This document shows, piece by piece, positions 15,100 through 24,624 of a DNA stretch of 64,000 nt. Every line of letters begins with the position of its first letter. The first letter of the stretch is position 1. A program made the position numbers and the translations under genes. Source of the DNA: Alkalihalobacillus deserti (GTDB lineage: Bacteria > Bacillota > Bacilli > Bacillales > Bacillaceae_D); assembly GCF_020734105.1 (NCBI RefSeq), contig NZ_JAJAFR010000006.1:62001-126000 (forward strand), in the 5' to 3' direction. The notes below the pieces were generated by a model, which saw only the letters and a program-made list of their open reading frames with translations, was not told the DNA's origin and made no database searches.

Positions 15100-18000
15100 A
15101 TGAGAAAACTATCCTTTCGAAAACGTAATAGCGTCGAGAATTTGAACAAAGATGTACTTTATAAAGATTTATTTTCAAACTATCCAGATGCGTTATTTCT
15201 TTTGGATTATAAAGGGGAATTTATTGACATCAATGATGATTTAGCCTCTTTGACTGGATTTTCGAAAGAGACGTTATTATATTCTCACTTCTCAAATTAT
15301 ATTCACGCAAACGATTTGGATCTTGTGAAAAATGCGTTCACTAATGCGTTAAAAGGAAATGCAAATGAAAAGGAATTTAGAATGATTCATAAAAGTAAAA
15401 CGATTAAATTCGTTTCTGTCAAGGTAGGACCAGCGATGATTAACGGCGAAGTCTTAGGAATTTATGGGGTTGCCAAAGATATTACCGAGATAAAAATGTT
15501 AGAGAATGAACTCAGAAAAAGTGAAGTTCTCTTTGAAACGCTTATCCAGCAGTCCGCTGATGTAATTGCTAAGTTAGACCGATCAGGAATTATTCAGTAC
15601 GTAAGTCCTGCTGTTAAACAAGTATTAGGATATGAGGCTAAGGAGCAAATAGGGAAGAGCTGCTTAGATTGGGTTTATGAAGGCGATTTAAAGATCGCAC
15701 AAAATGTAATTCAATCTGTATTAAATGATCCTCAGAGTAAAATTAAAGCGGAGTTCAGACTGAAGAAGGTGGACGGAAGCTCGTTATATTGTGAAGTCAG
15801 TGTTATGAATCTTCTTGATGATGAAAACGTCAACGGGATTATTGTTAATTACCGAGATATTTCGAGCAGGAAAAAGTCTGAAGAAGAAATGAAACAATTG
15901 GCTTATTATGATTATTTAACGGGACTCCCAAATCGATTTTTGCTTGAGAAATGCCTTTTGGAAGAGTTAGAGAAAGGACAGCCGTCAGCTATTTTATTTA
16001 TAGATCTTGATCGGTTTAAAGTCATTAATGATAGTATGAGTCATCATGTAGGAGATCTTTTGTTAATAGAAGTGACAAAGCGTCTCAAGTCTTGTTTAGC
16101 TGAAAGTGATTATCTCTTTAGACAAGGCGGAGATGAATTTGTCATTGTACTTACAAATGTAGATCGAAACTTAGCATCAAACATATCCGATAAAATCGTA
16201 CAGTTATTTGCTTCTCCATTTTTCGTTAATAACTTTGATGTTTATACTTCCCCAAGTATCGGAATCAGTATGCTGCCAGAGGACGGGACATCAGTTGAAC
16301 AACTGACAAAGAATGCCGATTTTGCGATGTATCAAGCGAAAAACAATGGAGGAAATGGCGTTAGTTTTTACTCGCCACCTGATGTCGGTGATTCGATCAA
16401 CCCATTAAAGTTAGAAATGGAGTTGCACAGTGCGGTAGACCGAAATGAATTAGTCTTACACTATCAGCCCAAGGTCAATTTAAAAACGGGTGAGATAATC
16501 GGTGTAGAGGCTTTGATCAGATGGCTTCACCCAGAGTGGGGAATGATCTCGCCAGGGACGTTTATTCCGATTGCGGAGGAGTCTGGATTAATTATACCAA
16601 TTGGAGAGTGGGCACTTAAGGAAGCGTGTAAACAAAATAAAAAATGGCAGAGAAATGGCTTTAAATGTGTGATGTCTGTTAATTTATCTCCAAGACAATT
16701 TACAAAAGTCAATTTAGTACAAACAATTAAGAGAATCCTTGAAGAAACAGACCTTCAGCCATACTTTTTAGAATTGGAAATTACAGAAAGCATGACAGTC
16801 AATATTGATCAAACGATTACGACCCTTCATGAATTTAAGAAGCTTGGGGTTAAGATCAGTATAGATGATTTTGGGACAGGCTTTAGTTCCCTAAATTACT
16901 TGAAACAATTTCCTATTGATACGTTGAAAATCGACCAATCATTTGTCCGTGAATTATTCGATGACACAAGCGATGCAACGATTGTGAAGACGATTATCTC
17001 GATGGCACATAACTTAAAGCTAAATGTTGTCGCCGAAGGCATTGAAACAAAGGAACAGCTTGTTTTCTTGCAACAGCATCTTTGTAATGAAGGACAAGGT
17101 TATCTTTTTAGTAAACCAGTTCCTGCCAGTGAGTTAGAAAAAAGAATACCTGAGATCACACAAATTGTAAATGAACAAGGTGTAACTTTAAATAATAATG
17201 AGCGTATATGGACAGAAGAATTCAATGTGATCACAAAGAACGATGCAGAAAACCCTCAGCAAGATTTTATATTCAAATTTAAAAAAGTGGATGATCGCTT
17301 TATTCACACGTTTTCTAAGGGTGAACTATTTCCTTCAAATACGATTGGAAAAGAACTAAGAGAATTTCTTCCAGAAAAAATAGCTGCTGAGAAAGTTCAT
17401 TATTATGAAAGAGCTTGGAATGGTGAGCAGGTTACCTATAAAGCGATCTTGAACGGCTTTTATTATATTGCCACTTTAAAACCGATTAAATATCAGGGAC
17501 AAGTAACGGAAGTGATTGGTACTTGTATGGATCTGTCGAGACTAGAGTTCGATCAATCTTCTTATCCTGAAACTAGATACGGCTTACTAGCTGAAAATGT
17601 AACCGAATTAATAGATGATTGTGTTGAAGGTATGATTGTAACTGAAAACCGAAGAGATAAAGATTTCCATTGGAAGGCGGAAAAGCTACAACTAGTAAGT
17701 GAATTAGCGGCAAGTATCGCACATGAAATTAGAAATCCGGTTACGTCGATAAAGGGGTTTGTTCATCTACTCGAACAAGGAATGTTGAAGCAAAATTATT
17801 TTGATGTTATCCGCTCTTCGATCCATCAGATTGAGAAGTACATTGAAGAGTTTCTAAACATTTCTAAACCACCAATCAATCAAAAAGACGCAGTCGACAT
17901 CGATATGTTGCTACAAGATGTGAAATCATCACTGGCTCACCTAGCAAAGGAAAAAAGGGTAGAAATCTATCTTGAAGAAGCGGCTGACTTTCCTCAGGTC

Positions 18001-18333
18001 AAGTGTGACCCGGTCCAAATCAAGCAAGTGTTTATGAACCTAGTTACCAATAGTATTGAAGCGAGTCAAAATGGTGGATTGATCAAGCTTCGTGTGAGTA
18101 ACAGTGGATCTAATCTTCTCATAAAAGTCGTAGATCACGGAGTTGGGATGAAAGAAGAACGCTTAGGTCGGTTAGGAGAACCATTCTTTAGTATTAAAGA
18201 AAAAGGGACAGGTTTAGGGTTAATGTTATGTCACCGCATCATCTGGCAACATAACGGTACGATTTCAATTGCTAGTGAAGAAAATAAAGGAACCACGGTC
18301 GTGGTAAGATTACCTGGTCTTGATATTAATTGA
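15100..18333 (+). CDS. PAS-PAS-GGDEF-EAL-PAS histidine kinase fusion
   Basis: 1077 aa, no membrane segment. PAS domains lie at about 20-135 and 140-258. The GGDEF domain has the intact motif RQGGDEF (343-347), but the I-site position reads AESD instead of RxxD. The EAL domain has EALIRW (470), DDFGTGFSS, KIDQSFV and VAEGIETKEQ, the residues of an active c-di-GMP phosphodiesterase. After a third PAS-like region (about 725-850) come a HisKA domain (SIAHEIRNPVTSIKGF, His about 875) and HATPase with N box (NLVTNSIEAS), GVGM and GTGLGL. The kinase half resembles sporulation kinases KinA-KinE. Combining c-di-GMP turnover and histidine kinase in one chain is unusual. No response regulator is adjacent. 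The second riboswitch follows 70 bases later. Confidence 0.93.
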   Translation: MRKLSFRKRNSVENLNKDVLYKDLFSNYPDALFLLDYKGEFIDINDDLASLTGFSKETLLYSHFSNYIHANDLDLVKNAFTNALKGNANEKEFRMIHKSKTIKFVSVKVGPAMINGEVLGIYGVAKDITEIKMLENELRKSEVLFETLIQQSADVIAKLDRSGIIQYVSPAVKQVLGYEAKEQIGKSCLDWVYEGDLKIAQNVIQSVLNDPQSKIKAEFRLKKVDGSSLYCEVSVMNLLDDENVNGIIVNYRDISSRKKSEEEMKQLAYYDYLTGLPNRFLLEKCLLEELEKGQPSAILFIDLDRFKVINDSMSHHVGDLLLIEVTKRLKSCLAESDYLFRQGGDEFVIVLTNVDRNLASNISDKIVQLFASPFFVNNFDVYTSPSIGISMLPEDGTSVEQLTKNADFAMYQAKNNGGNGVSFYSPPDVGDSINPLKLEMELHSAVDRNELVLHYQPKVNLKTGEIIGVEALIRWLHPEWGMISPGTFIPIAEESGLIIPIGEWALKEACKQNKKWQRNGFKCVMSVNLSPRQFTKVNLVQTIKRILEETDLQPYFLELEITESMTVNIDQTITTLHEFKKLGVKISIDDFGTGFSSLNYLKQFPIDTLKIDQSFVRELFDDTSDATIVKTIISMAHNLKLNVVAEGIETKEQLVFLQQHLCNEGQGYLFSKPVPASELEKRIPEITQIVNEQGVTLNNNERIWTEEFNVITKNDAENPQQDFIFKFKKVDDRFIHTFSKGELFPSNTIGKELREFLPEKIAAEKVHYYERAWNGEQVTYKAILNGFYYIATLKPIKYQGQVTEVIGTCMDLSRLEFDQSSYPETRYGLLAENVTELIDDCVEGMIVTENRRDKDFHWKAEKLQLVSELAASIAHEIRNPVTSIKGFVHLLEQGMLKQNYFDVIRSSIHQIEKYIEEFLNISKPPINQKDAVDIDMLLQDVKSSLAHLAKEKRVEIYLEEAADFPQVKCDPVQIKQVFMNLVTNSIEASQNGGLIKLRVSNSGSNLLIKVVDHGVGMKEERLGRLGEPFFSIKEKGTGLGLMLCHRIIWQHNGTISIASEENKGTTVVVRLPGLDIN

Positions 18334-18402
18334 TTGCTTTTGGGGTAAATTACCACTCAAGTACTAGTAGGAAACTACCGATATAAACAATAGTAAGGAT
18401 AC

Positions 18403-18495
18403 TTCCTTCGATAACGGCAAACTTATTGAAAAATGAGGACGCAAAACTACGGGTCTAAGGCAAGAAGCTATGACAGCCGAGTTACCGAAAAGGAT
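18403..18495 (+). promoter_or_regulatory. Cyclic-di-GMP-I (GEMM-I) riboswitch 2
   Basis: The conserved blocks appear in order: ACGGCAAAC, a hairpin, GAGGACGCAAAACTACGGGTCTA, a second hairpin, TGACAGCCGAGTTACCG. A Rho-independent terminator (18537-18566) follows within 45 bases, giving a complete transcriptional switch ahead of the 18615-24933 operon. Fate of the terminator on ligand binding cannot be read by eye. Confidence 0.9.
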
Positions 18496-18536
18496 TGGAT
18501 GAAAGAAAAATAGGTAAGATACAAGCCTATATTCGA

Positions 18537-18566
18537 GCCTGCCAATCTAGTTGGTGGGCTTTTTGT
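18537..18566 (+). terminator. Riboswitch 2 expression-platform terminator
   Basis: Stem AGCCTGCCAA / TTGGTGGGCT (two wobble pairs) followed by TTTTTGTTTT, placed between the aptamer and the RBS of the first gene. Confidence 0.8.
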
Positions 18567-18614
18567 TTTATCTTTTTAGGGATACATACTTTAAATGAGA
18601 AGGAGGAGCATTCA

Positions 18615-19583
18615 ATGAGACGATTTTTAAATAAAGTATTTAAACATACAACAAAGAGTTCTCAATTTGGTGCTCCGACTCTCCCATCAGATTTATCCTT
18701 TTCTGAGCTAACTTATATGACTAAAAGAGGGTTTCTTGCCGGGAAATTAAGCCAATATCTAAGCATGAAAAGGGAAGAGGGCAGCTCTTTATTTTATCAA
18801 TCATTAGCTAGAACCACTTTTAAAAAAAGTAAGATTGAAAATGATCATGAACGGTTACTTCAGTTGAGTGAGCAGATGCTAGAGTGGGGCAAACAAAATG
18901 AAAATATACCGGAGAAGATTAAAAAGTTAGACGTAAAGGATGACATCCAAAACGCGATGCTAAAGGCCTATGACATGTTTGAGAAAGATTTGTTTTTATC
19001 GGGAGATGTCATACTTGACGAGAATTCAGAAGTTTCAGCCAAGCATAATGAAAAACCGGATCCGACATGGCTCGTGTATAGAGAGGTTATTTTTGCAGCG
19101 ACTCAAGGACAGTTCTTGCTGATTTCAGAAGAGGAAGTAACGACATACAAAGCTGGAAATGTACTTTACGAAGGATGGATTAAAGAACGTTCCGATATAC
19201 CAACATGCCGAAATCAAGCTAAAGAGATTTTTGAGCAAAAGGAGTTCAATAAAGCAAAGGTTATGAGTTGGTTGCTGGTTTTATCAGAAGCGATTACAAA
19301 TACGATCAAGCATGCTGAGGAAGGGAAAATGACATTGATAGAAGATGGGGAGAAAAAGGAGATGCGCTTTGTCATCGAAGATAAAGGACCCGGATTTTCT
19401 CTAGAAGAACTCCCTAAAACAACGCTTTTAGCGGGCTACTCAACGAAAAAATCAATGGGTCAGGGATTCTCACTAATGATGAAAATGTCGAAGCAAGTTT
19501 TACTCTATACATCACCGGTAGGTTCAACTGTTATTTTAACGTTTGATTGTAGTCAGGAAATAGAAGGGAAAGTTGTTAGTTGA
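18615..19583 (+). CDS. HATPase-domain serine kinase-like protein (RsbW/RsbT type)
   Basis: 322 aa from ATG 18615 (AAGGAGGAGC RBS 5-12 bases upstream); a longer frame from 18495 would run through the riboswitch terminator. The C-terminus (about 225-318) is a GHKL ATPase: N box LSEAITNTIKHA, G1 EDKGPGFSLEEL, G2 STKKSMGQGFSLMMKM, ending SPVGSTVILTF. These are the features of RsbW/RsbT/SpoIIAB protein serine kinases. The N-terminal 200 residues are helical and unassigned and may be a sensing domain. Its likely substrates are the STAS proteins at 21353 and 24625. It is the first gene of the operon. Confidence 0.82.
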   Translation: MRRFLNKVFKHTTKSSQFGAPTLPSDLSFSELTYMTKRGFLAGKLSQYLSMKREEGSSLFYQSLARTTFKKSKIENDHERLLQLSEQMLEWGKQNENIPEKIKKLDVKDDIQNAMLKAYDMFEKDLFLSGDVILDENSEVSAKHNEKPDPTWLVYREVIFAATQGQFLLISEEEVTTYKAGNVLYEGWIKERSDIPTCRNQAKEIFEQKEFNKAKVMSWLLVLSEAITNTIKHAEEGKMTLIEDGEKKEMRFVIEDKGPGFSLEELPKTTLLAGYSTKKSMGQGFSLMMKMSKQVLLYTSPVGSTVILTFDCSQEIEGKVVS

Positions 19584-19613
19584 TAAAAAAGAGGGATGTT
19601 TAGGGGTGAAGTT

Positions 19614-21245
19614 ATGAAAAGAAATACGATTATGATGCAGTTACTAGTTAAAATTGGATTTTTTCTAGGGTTACTCGCCATTATTATTCTTGTAACGGGT
19701 TATTACTTGATCAATTTAAAGATGGAAAGTTACCAGGAGGAGCAGATTAATAACGCCACGGGTGTTGTCGTTCATGCGATGGACTCAACGCAACAATCGG
19801 CCGAGACGATCGAACATATGATTGAAAATCTCCTGTATGCTTCCTCTAAAGGAATCATGTCCGAATTACGTGGTAAAGAGATAGAAGACATCAACATGGA
19901 AGAACTAAGAGTACTAGCCGACAATTGGGATGTTGAAGAAATATCGCTGTGGCAAAGAATTGGTGATGATATCGTGACAGTTCAATCATCTGATGAAACG
20001 CAATTAGAAATGGGTTCAAAAGACTGGGGCTATTGGTTCACGGCATTTGATCAATTAATGTCCGGTCAAGCCGTCACCGTTGAACAAGGAACGGCGCTCG
20101 ATAATTACTGGGTAGGCCCGATCTCTCGAGCAGAGCGCTTTGAGCATATTTATTATAAATTTGCTTATTATTACGATGGCACAACGGACTTTATGATTAA
20201 TCCTTTTATTTCTGATGAGGAAATATACAATCTAACCTTTCAAGCGGGTCCAACGCAAATGATTGAAAAAATCATCGCTGAAAATATGGATATTGAAGAG
20301 ATTGCCGTAATCAATGTTCCTGCATGGTTGAGAGGAGAGGACAATGACGTAGTTGAACCCGCTATCGATTTACCTGTGTTGTATGGGAGTCATCAATTTG
20401 AACTTGAACAGGATGAAGAAATCCTTCTGAAGGTGCAGCGCGAAAATAAAAATTATAGTGAACTCTTTGAAAAAGATGGTGTGTCCTACAAAAAGTTATT
20501 TAAACCACTCGCTCATGACCGAGTGATGGCCATTACTTTAGACTTAAGCAGGCAAAAGCAAATGGGAAATCAATTCTTATTCCTGTTCTTAGGTGGATTT
20601 CTCCTAGCGTCCGTTTTGTTATTTATCATTATCCGCTTCATCGTCCGACGTCAGTTAAAGCCATTACAAAATATTGTTGAACATATTCAAGGGGTAGCTG
20701 AAGGAGACTTAACCAAGAGGTTAACAATTAAGGAAAAAAATGAGCTAGATTGGTTGGCGGAAAATATTAATGATATGACTCAACGTTTTCATCAATTAAT
20801 TATGGGTGTAAAAGAAGAATCGCATTCACTTGTGATTGTTTCTAGTTTGTTATCTAGACAAGTGTACACCTCGGTAAAGACGATGGGTGAAACATCAACG
20901 ACTATGACCTCGGAATCGAAAACTATTTTACTAGAAATTTCAATTACTCTTGAAAAACTACAACGGTTGTCAATGTCGATTCATGACAACGAGCTAAACA
21001 CTCTTGGTAGTGGGCAATTGGAAGGAAAGAAGAGCCCGCTTATCAAAAAATCTTTGAATGAAGTTCTTGAGAAACTAACGGAACTCGAAGGAATGGTCAA
21101 AGAACATTCGACCCATGTGACGGATATCACGCTCATGTTCTATGATACATTAAAAGAGTTGAATGAAGCGTTACAAAAAATGGATCAATTATCGACTGAG
21201 TTAAATGAAAAAATTAAGTTCTTTCAAGTTAAAGATGACCGATAA
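19614..21245 (+). CDS. HAMP-domain membrane sensor
   Basis: 543 aa from ATG 19614 (AGGGGTGA RBS; the ATG at 19596 touches its own GGG and is rejected). TM1 about 11-33 and TM2 about 322-346 enclose a 290-residue extracytoplasmic domain with Cache-like features (IEEISLWQRIGDDIVTVQSS...DNYWVGPISRAERFEHIYY). A HAMP domain follows (RRQLKPLQNIVEHIQGVAEG, DLTKRLTIKEKNELDWLAEN). The rest is coiled-coil and Ser/Thr-rich, reminiscent of a chemoreceptor, but the conserved CheA-binding tip is absent. It probably passes an external signal to the kinase/phosphatase pair of the same operon. Confidence 0.82.
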   Translation: MKRNTIMMQLLVKIGFFLGLLAIIILVTGYYLINLKMESYQEEQINNATGVVVHAMDSTQQSAETIEHMIENLLYASSKGIMSELRGKEIEDINMEELRVLADNWDVEEISLWQRIGDDIVTVQSSDETQLEMGSKDWGYWFTAFDQLMSGQAVTVEQGTALDNYWVGPISRAERFEHIYYKFAYYYDGTTDFMINPFISDEEIYNLTFQAGPTQMIEKIIAENMDIEEIAVINVPAWLRGEDNDVVEPAIDLPVLYGSHQFELEQDEEILLKVQRENKNYSELFEKDGVSYKKLFKPLAHDRVMAITLDLSRQKQMGNQFLFLFLGGFLLASVLLFIIIRFIVRRQLKPLQNIVEHIQGVAEGDLTKRLTIKEKNELDWLAENINDMTQRFHQLIMGVKEESHSLVIVSSLLSRQVYTSVKTMGETSTTMTSESKTILLEISITLEKLQRLSMSIHDNELNTLGSGQLEGKKSPLIKKSLNEVLEKLTELEGMVKEHSTHVTDITLMFYDTLKELNEALQKMDQLSTELNEKIKFFQVKDDR

Positions 21246-21352
21246 GAAAGAGATTTTAAACAGAAGGTCGATTTTGCCTTAGAATATAACACCTGTGAAA
21301 ATGAGTAAGAATGGCTCATTAAAAAGATTAACAGAAGAGGAGGGGACTGGTT

Positions 21353-21673
21353 ATGAGTCTAACCGTCTTAAAAGAAGAAAAAAGTTCCACGCTTACCCTG
21401 TTTATCAGCGGTATTTTGGATATTTCAACAAATGCCGTTATCGATCCATATCTAGATGAGATCCATGATGATGTAGAAGTAGTAGTGATTGATTTTTCTG
21501 GAATCGAATTTATGGATTCTACAGGGATTGGTTCCATTATGAATGCGATTCATCTAGCGCAGGAGAAAAATTTCAAACTTAAACTCGATGGCGTAAATGA
21601 ATTAACGCATCAAATTTTTGAAATGGTTGGATTATATCAAATACTAGAAGCGATTCAAGGGGAGGTTTCGTAA
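21353..21673 (+). CDS. STAS-domain anti-sigma factor antagonist
   Basis: 106 aa, one STAS domain. The motif VVIDFSGIEFMDSTGIGSI carries the conserved Asp-Ser pair, with Ser as the expected phosphorylation site, followed by a helix as in SpoIIAA and RsbV. RBS GAGGAGGGGAC precedes the start. The gene overlaps the PP2C phosphatase by TAATG, so the two are translationally coupled. It should be phosphorylated by the HATPase kinase and dephosphorylated by the phosphatase, and when dephosphorylated bind a partner protein. Confidence 0.92.
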   Translation: MSLTVLKEEKSSTLTLFISGILDISTNAVIDPYLDEIHDDVEVVVIDFSGIEFMDSTGIGSIMNAIHLAQEKNFKLKLDGVNELTHQIFEMVGLYQILEAIQGEVS

Positions 21674-22515
21674 TGTTTTATAATGGATTAACTGTTCCAA
21701 GTTCTAAACAATCGACTGAAAATTTTGATAAAACATTACAAAGAGAAATCAACTTAGCTAAAAATATCCAATCTAAATTATTGAATGGACAAACTCCTAA
21801 ATTTGAAAAAGGAGAAGTGATCGGTTCTTCTTTTCCAGCTAGACTAATTGGTGGAGATTATTATGATTTTTACCCATTAGTCAACGGCAAAATTCGGATA
21901 GTGATTGGGGATGTCATGGGAAAAGGCATTCCAGCAGCGATGCTAATGATCTTAACGAGAGGGGCTTTTCGAACAGCTGCAGAAAGTACGTCAAGTCCTG
22001 GTTCAACGTTAACGGCAATGAACCAAGCATTATATAGCGATTTAAGGACGTTAAAGTCATTTGTGACATTGTTTTGTGCCGATTGGGACCCTAAAACGGA
22101 GGTTCTTACTTATGCGAATGCAGGACATAATATGCCACTTTATATTAACGGAAACGACCGAACCGTGACAATGCTGCCTAAGGCAAAAGGCATTATGGTT
22201 GGAGGACTTCCTAATCAGGTATATCAAGAAGAAGCAATCCAGTTACGAAACAATGATACCGTGTTTTTTTATACGGATGGAATTGTAGAAGCTCAAAATA
22301 ATGACGGGAAACAGTATCAATTAGAGCGTTTAACGAAAACCCTTATTACCCATCAGGACAGCGATGTAGGGGAGATTGAGAAAAGTGTCATAGATTCAGT
22401 TACTCAGTTTGCTGATGGTGCTCCGCAAAAAGATGATATTACAATGGTCGTATTGAAGTTGAGTTTTGAAAAATCAAATATTACGAGCTTAAATTCACCA
22501 GTAATAAATGTTTAG
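21673..22515 (+). CDS. PP2C-type serine phosphatase (RsbU/SpoIIE family)
   Basis: 280 aa. A short helical lead (LQREINLAKNIQSKLL) precedes a SpoIIE/RsbU catalytic domain with the metal-binding aspartates in IGGDYYDF, IGDVMGKGIPAAM, FFYTDGIVEA and KDDITMVVL; all are present. The lead matches the switch helix that regulates RsbU-type enzymes. There is no attached sensor domain, so input probably comes from the HAMP protein encoded upstream. It should dephosphorylate the STAS proteins of the operon. Confidence 0.93.
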   Translation: MFYNGLTVPSSKQSTENFDKTLQREINLAKNIQSKLLNGQTPKFEKGEVIGSSFPARLIGGDYYDFYPLVNGKIRIVIGDVMGKGIPAAMLMILTRGAFRTAAESTSSPGSTLTAMNQALYSDLRTLKSFVTLFCADWDPKTEVLTYANAGHNMPLYINGNDRTVTMLPKAKGIMVGGLPNQVYQEEAIQLRNNDTVFFYTDGIVEAQNNDGKQYQLERLTKTLITHQDSDVGEIEKSVIDSVTQFADGAPQKDDITMVVLKLSFEKSNITSLNSPVINV

Positions 22516-22526
22516 GTGGGATAAGT

Positions 22527-24605
22527 ATGCAAAGTATTGTTTCGAAAGGTAAAAATATTAATGAGGCTATTAAATTAGGGCTTTCTCTATTAGATACAAC
22601 TATTAAAGAAGTAAACATTGAAATTTTACAGCATGATACAAAGGGCTTTCTTAGAATTGGCTCCAAAGAGGCAATCGTTAAACTGGTTAAATTAGAATCT
22701 GAATCGATTCAACCGATCAAAGAACCTACCCTCTCTGAACAGTTTGATCTATTAGAAGATGTGATTTCAAGTATTCCAGATGAAAAAATCGACTTAATTA
22801 ATTTAAATCTTGACGAACCAATCGTTAAAGAGTTCAATGTTACCTCAGAATCGCAAGCAGGAAAAGCGTGGGTAGAGGATGGGAAAATCTATTGTCAATC
22901 GTCTCCGAAGCATTTTCCGATGGTGACGGTTCCAGCTGATATTAAACTCTTTAAAAATAATCAACTAGTTAAAGAGAGAACAGCCATTGTAACAGAGAGT
23001 GAAACTTTTGAATTAAAAGTAGAAAATGAAGAAGTTGAGACGAAATGGAAAGTGACTATAGACCAGCAAAAATTAAAAGTTGTATTACATGTTGAACCTG
23101 GATTCATAATTAAACGCAGTATCCCAAATATAGAGGCAGATTATCACATCCATTTATATGTAGAAGAAATAAAAGAAGTTCATAATCACGTGAATTACGA
23201 AGCGATCATCAGTAAATTAGAGTCGTTAAAGGTTAAGCAAGGGTTTAACCAAAATGAAATAGTAATGGCAATGGAGACAGATGTACCTGGTACGTTTGAG
23301 ATTGCAACTGGAATAGAAGCGAAAGAAGGAAAAGATGGCTGGGTTGAAGTGAAAGTTGATTTAGAAACACAGGTAGGTCCAAGAGAATCGGAGGATGGCA
23401 GTGTAGATTATCGAGAAATCAAATCGATTCCTACCGTGAGTAGCGGTGAAGTCGTCGCTATTGTTCACGAGCCAATTCCAGGGCAAAGTGGAACGACGGT
23501 TACCAATGAGCCTCTTCTAGCAAAACAAACACTTCCAGTTAGCTTGAAACTAGGAAAAGGACTCTCAATCGTTGATGACAAGATTGTTTCGATTGAATCG
23601 GGCAGACCTCAAATCGAGAAAAGAGGTCGGATCGTGAAAATTTCTATCATGCAAAAGCTGACGCATCTTGGGGATGTAGATATTGCCTCAGGAAACATTC
23701 ATTTCATGGGTGATGTGGAAGTGATCGGTCATATCAATGAAGGGATGCTGGTGGAGGCTGAAGGAGATATTATTGTTCGAAAAGAGGTTAATCGAGCAAC
23801 GCTTACTGCGTCGGGCGCTATTATTTCTTATGGGAACATGGTTGGTTCGGAAATATCAGCAGGGAAAAATAACATGTTAATCGCAGAATTGGGACATATA
23901 CTTGGAACTCTTCACCATCATACAGAGAGAATGATTGTTGTTATTAATCAACTTATTCAATCTCCCGCTTTTAAAAATGGCGATTTTACTAGAGCTGGCT
24001 TACAACCGTTATTTCGTATTTTATTGGAAAAGAAATTTAAAACCTTTCCGCCGCTTGCTAAGAGATACGTTGATGTTGTTAAGCAGGCTGACATTTATTT
24101 AGATGATAATGAGTGGAAAGAAGTCTCGGTTAAATTAACGCAACTCTTTTTATCATTATCCAATGAGCAGATCTCTCTTGAGAAGATCATTAAATTATCT
24201 CGAAAAATGAAAGAGTTATACGAACTAAGTCTAACTCCTGTAGAGCCCGATTCCTATATCGTTATCGCTAATGCATCAAATAGTCAGCTTTATTGCAGTG
24301 GCGATATAAGGATTACGGGAAAAGGCTGTGTGAATACGAAAATTCATGCAGGAGGAAAAGTAGAAATTAGCGGAATTATTCGTGGTGGAGAAGTGTACGG
24401 GAAGTTAGGAGCTGTTATTAATGAGGCGGGTGCTGAAATCGGAACGTCTACCGTAATTGCAGTCCCATATGATCAAAAAGTAATCATTCATAAGGCGATG
24501 GAAGGTACGACTATTAAGATCGGCAATGTCAAACATATCTTTAAAGAAACAAGGCATCATGTAGTTGCTTATCTTGATAAAAATGAACGAATTACTTTTG
24601 GATAA
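22527..24605 (+). CDS. FapA family protein (Jag_N + DUF342)
   Basis: 692 aa. The N-terminus (2-55: IVSKGKNINEAIKLGLSLLD...IGSKEAIVKL) is a Jag_N domain. A region of about 60-230 follows, then the FapA/DUF342 core: VPGTFEIATGIEAKEGKDG, PREIKSIPTVSSGEVVA-like strands, PGQSGTTVTNEPLLAK, and a right-handed beta-helix (GDVDIASGNIHFMGDVEVIG, ISYGNMVGSEISAG, CSGDIRITGKGCVNTKIHAG). FapA-type proteins form cytoplasmic beta-helix polymers or scaffolds and are often near flagellar or chemotaxis genes. Here the gene sits inside a partner-switching operon with no flagellar gene in view. RBS GGTGGGAT is present, 11 bases after the phosphatase gene. Confidence 0.88.
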   Translation: MQSIVSKGKNINEAIKLGLSLLDTTIKEVNIEILQHDTKGFLRIGSKEAIVKLVKLESESIQPIKEPTLSEQFDLLEDVISSIPDEKIDLINLNLDEPIVKEFNVTSESQAGKAWVEDGKIYCQSSPKHFPMVTVPADIKLFKNNQLVKERTAIVTESETFELKVENEEVETKWKVTIDQQKLKVVLHVEPGFIIKRSIPNIEADYHIHLYVEEIKEVHNHVNYEAIISKLESLKVKQGFNQNEIVMAMETDVPGTFEIATGIEAKEGKDGWVEVKVDLETQVGPRESEDGSVDYREIKSIPTVSSGEVVAIVHEPIPGQSGTTVTNEPLLAKQTLPVSLKLGKGLSIVDDKIVSIESGRPQIEKRGRIVKISIMQKLTHLGDVDIASGNIHFMGDVEVIGHINEGMLVEAEGDIIVRKEVNRATLTASGAIISYGNMVGSEISAGKNNMLIAELGHILGTLHHHTERMIVVINQLIQSPAFKNGDFTRAGLQPLFRILLEKKFKTFPPLAKRYVDVVKQADIYLDDNEWKEVSVKLTQLFLSLSNEQISLEKIIKLSRKMKELYELSLTPVEPDSYIVIANASNSQLYCSGDIRITGKGCVNTKIHAGGKVEISGIIRGGEVYGKLGAVINEAGAEIGTSTVIAVPYDQKVIIHKAMEGTTIKIGNVKHIFKETRHHVVAYLDKNERITFG

Positions 24606-24624
24606 AGAAACTGGAGGGAAGAGT

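Noticed and set aside
18495..18614. Longer N-terminus of the HATPase gene starting at 18495
   Set aside because: It would translate through the riboswitch end and its terminator; ATG 18615 has a much better RBS.
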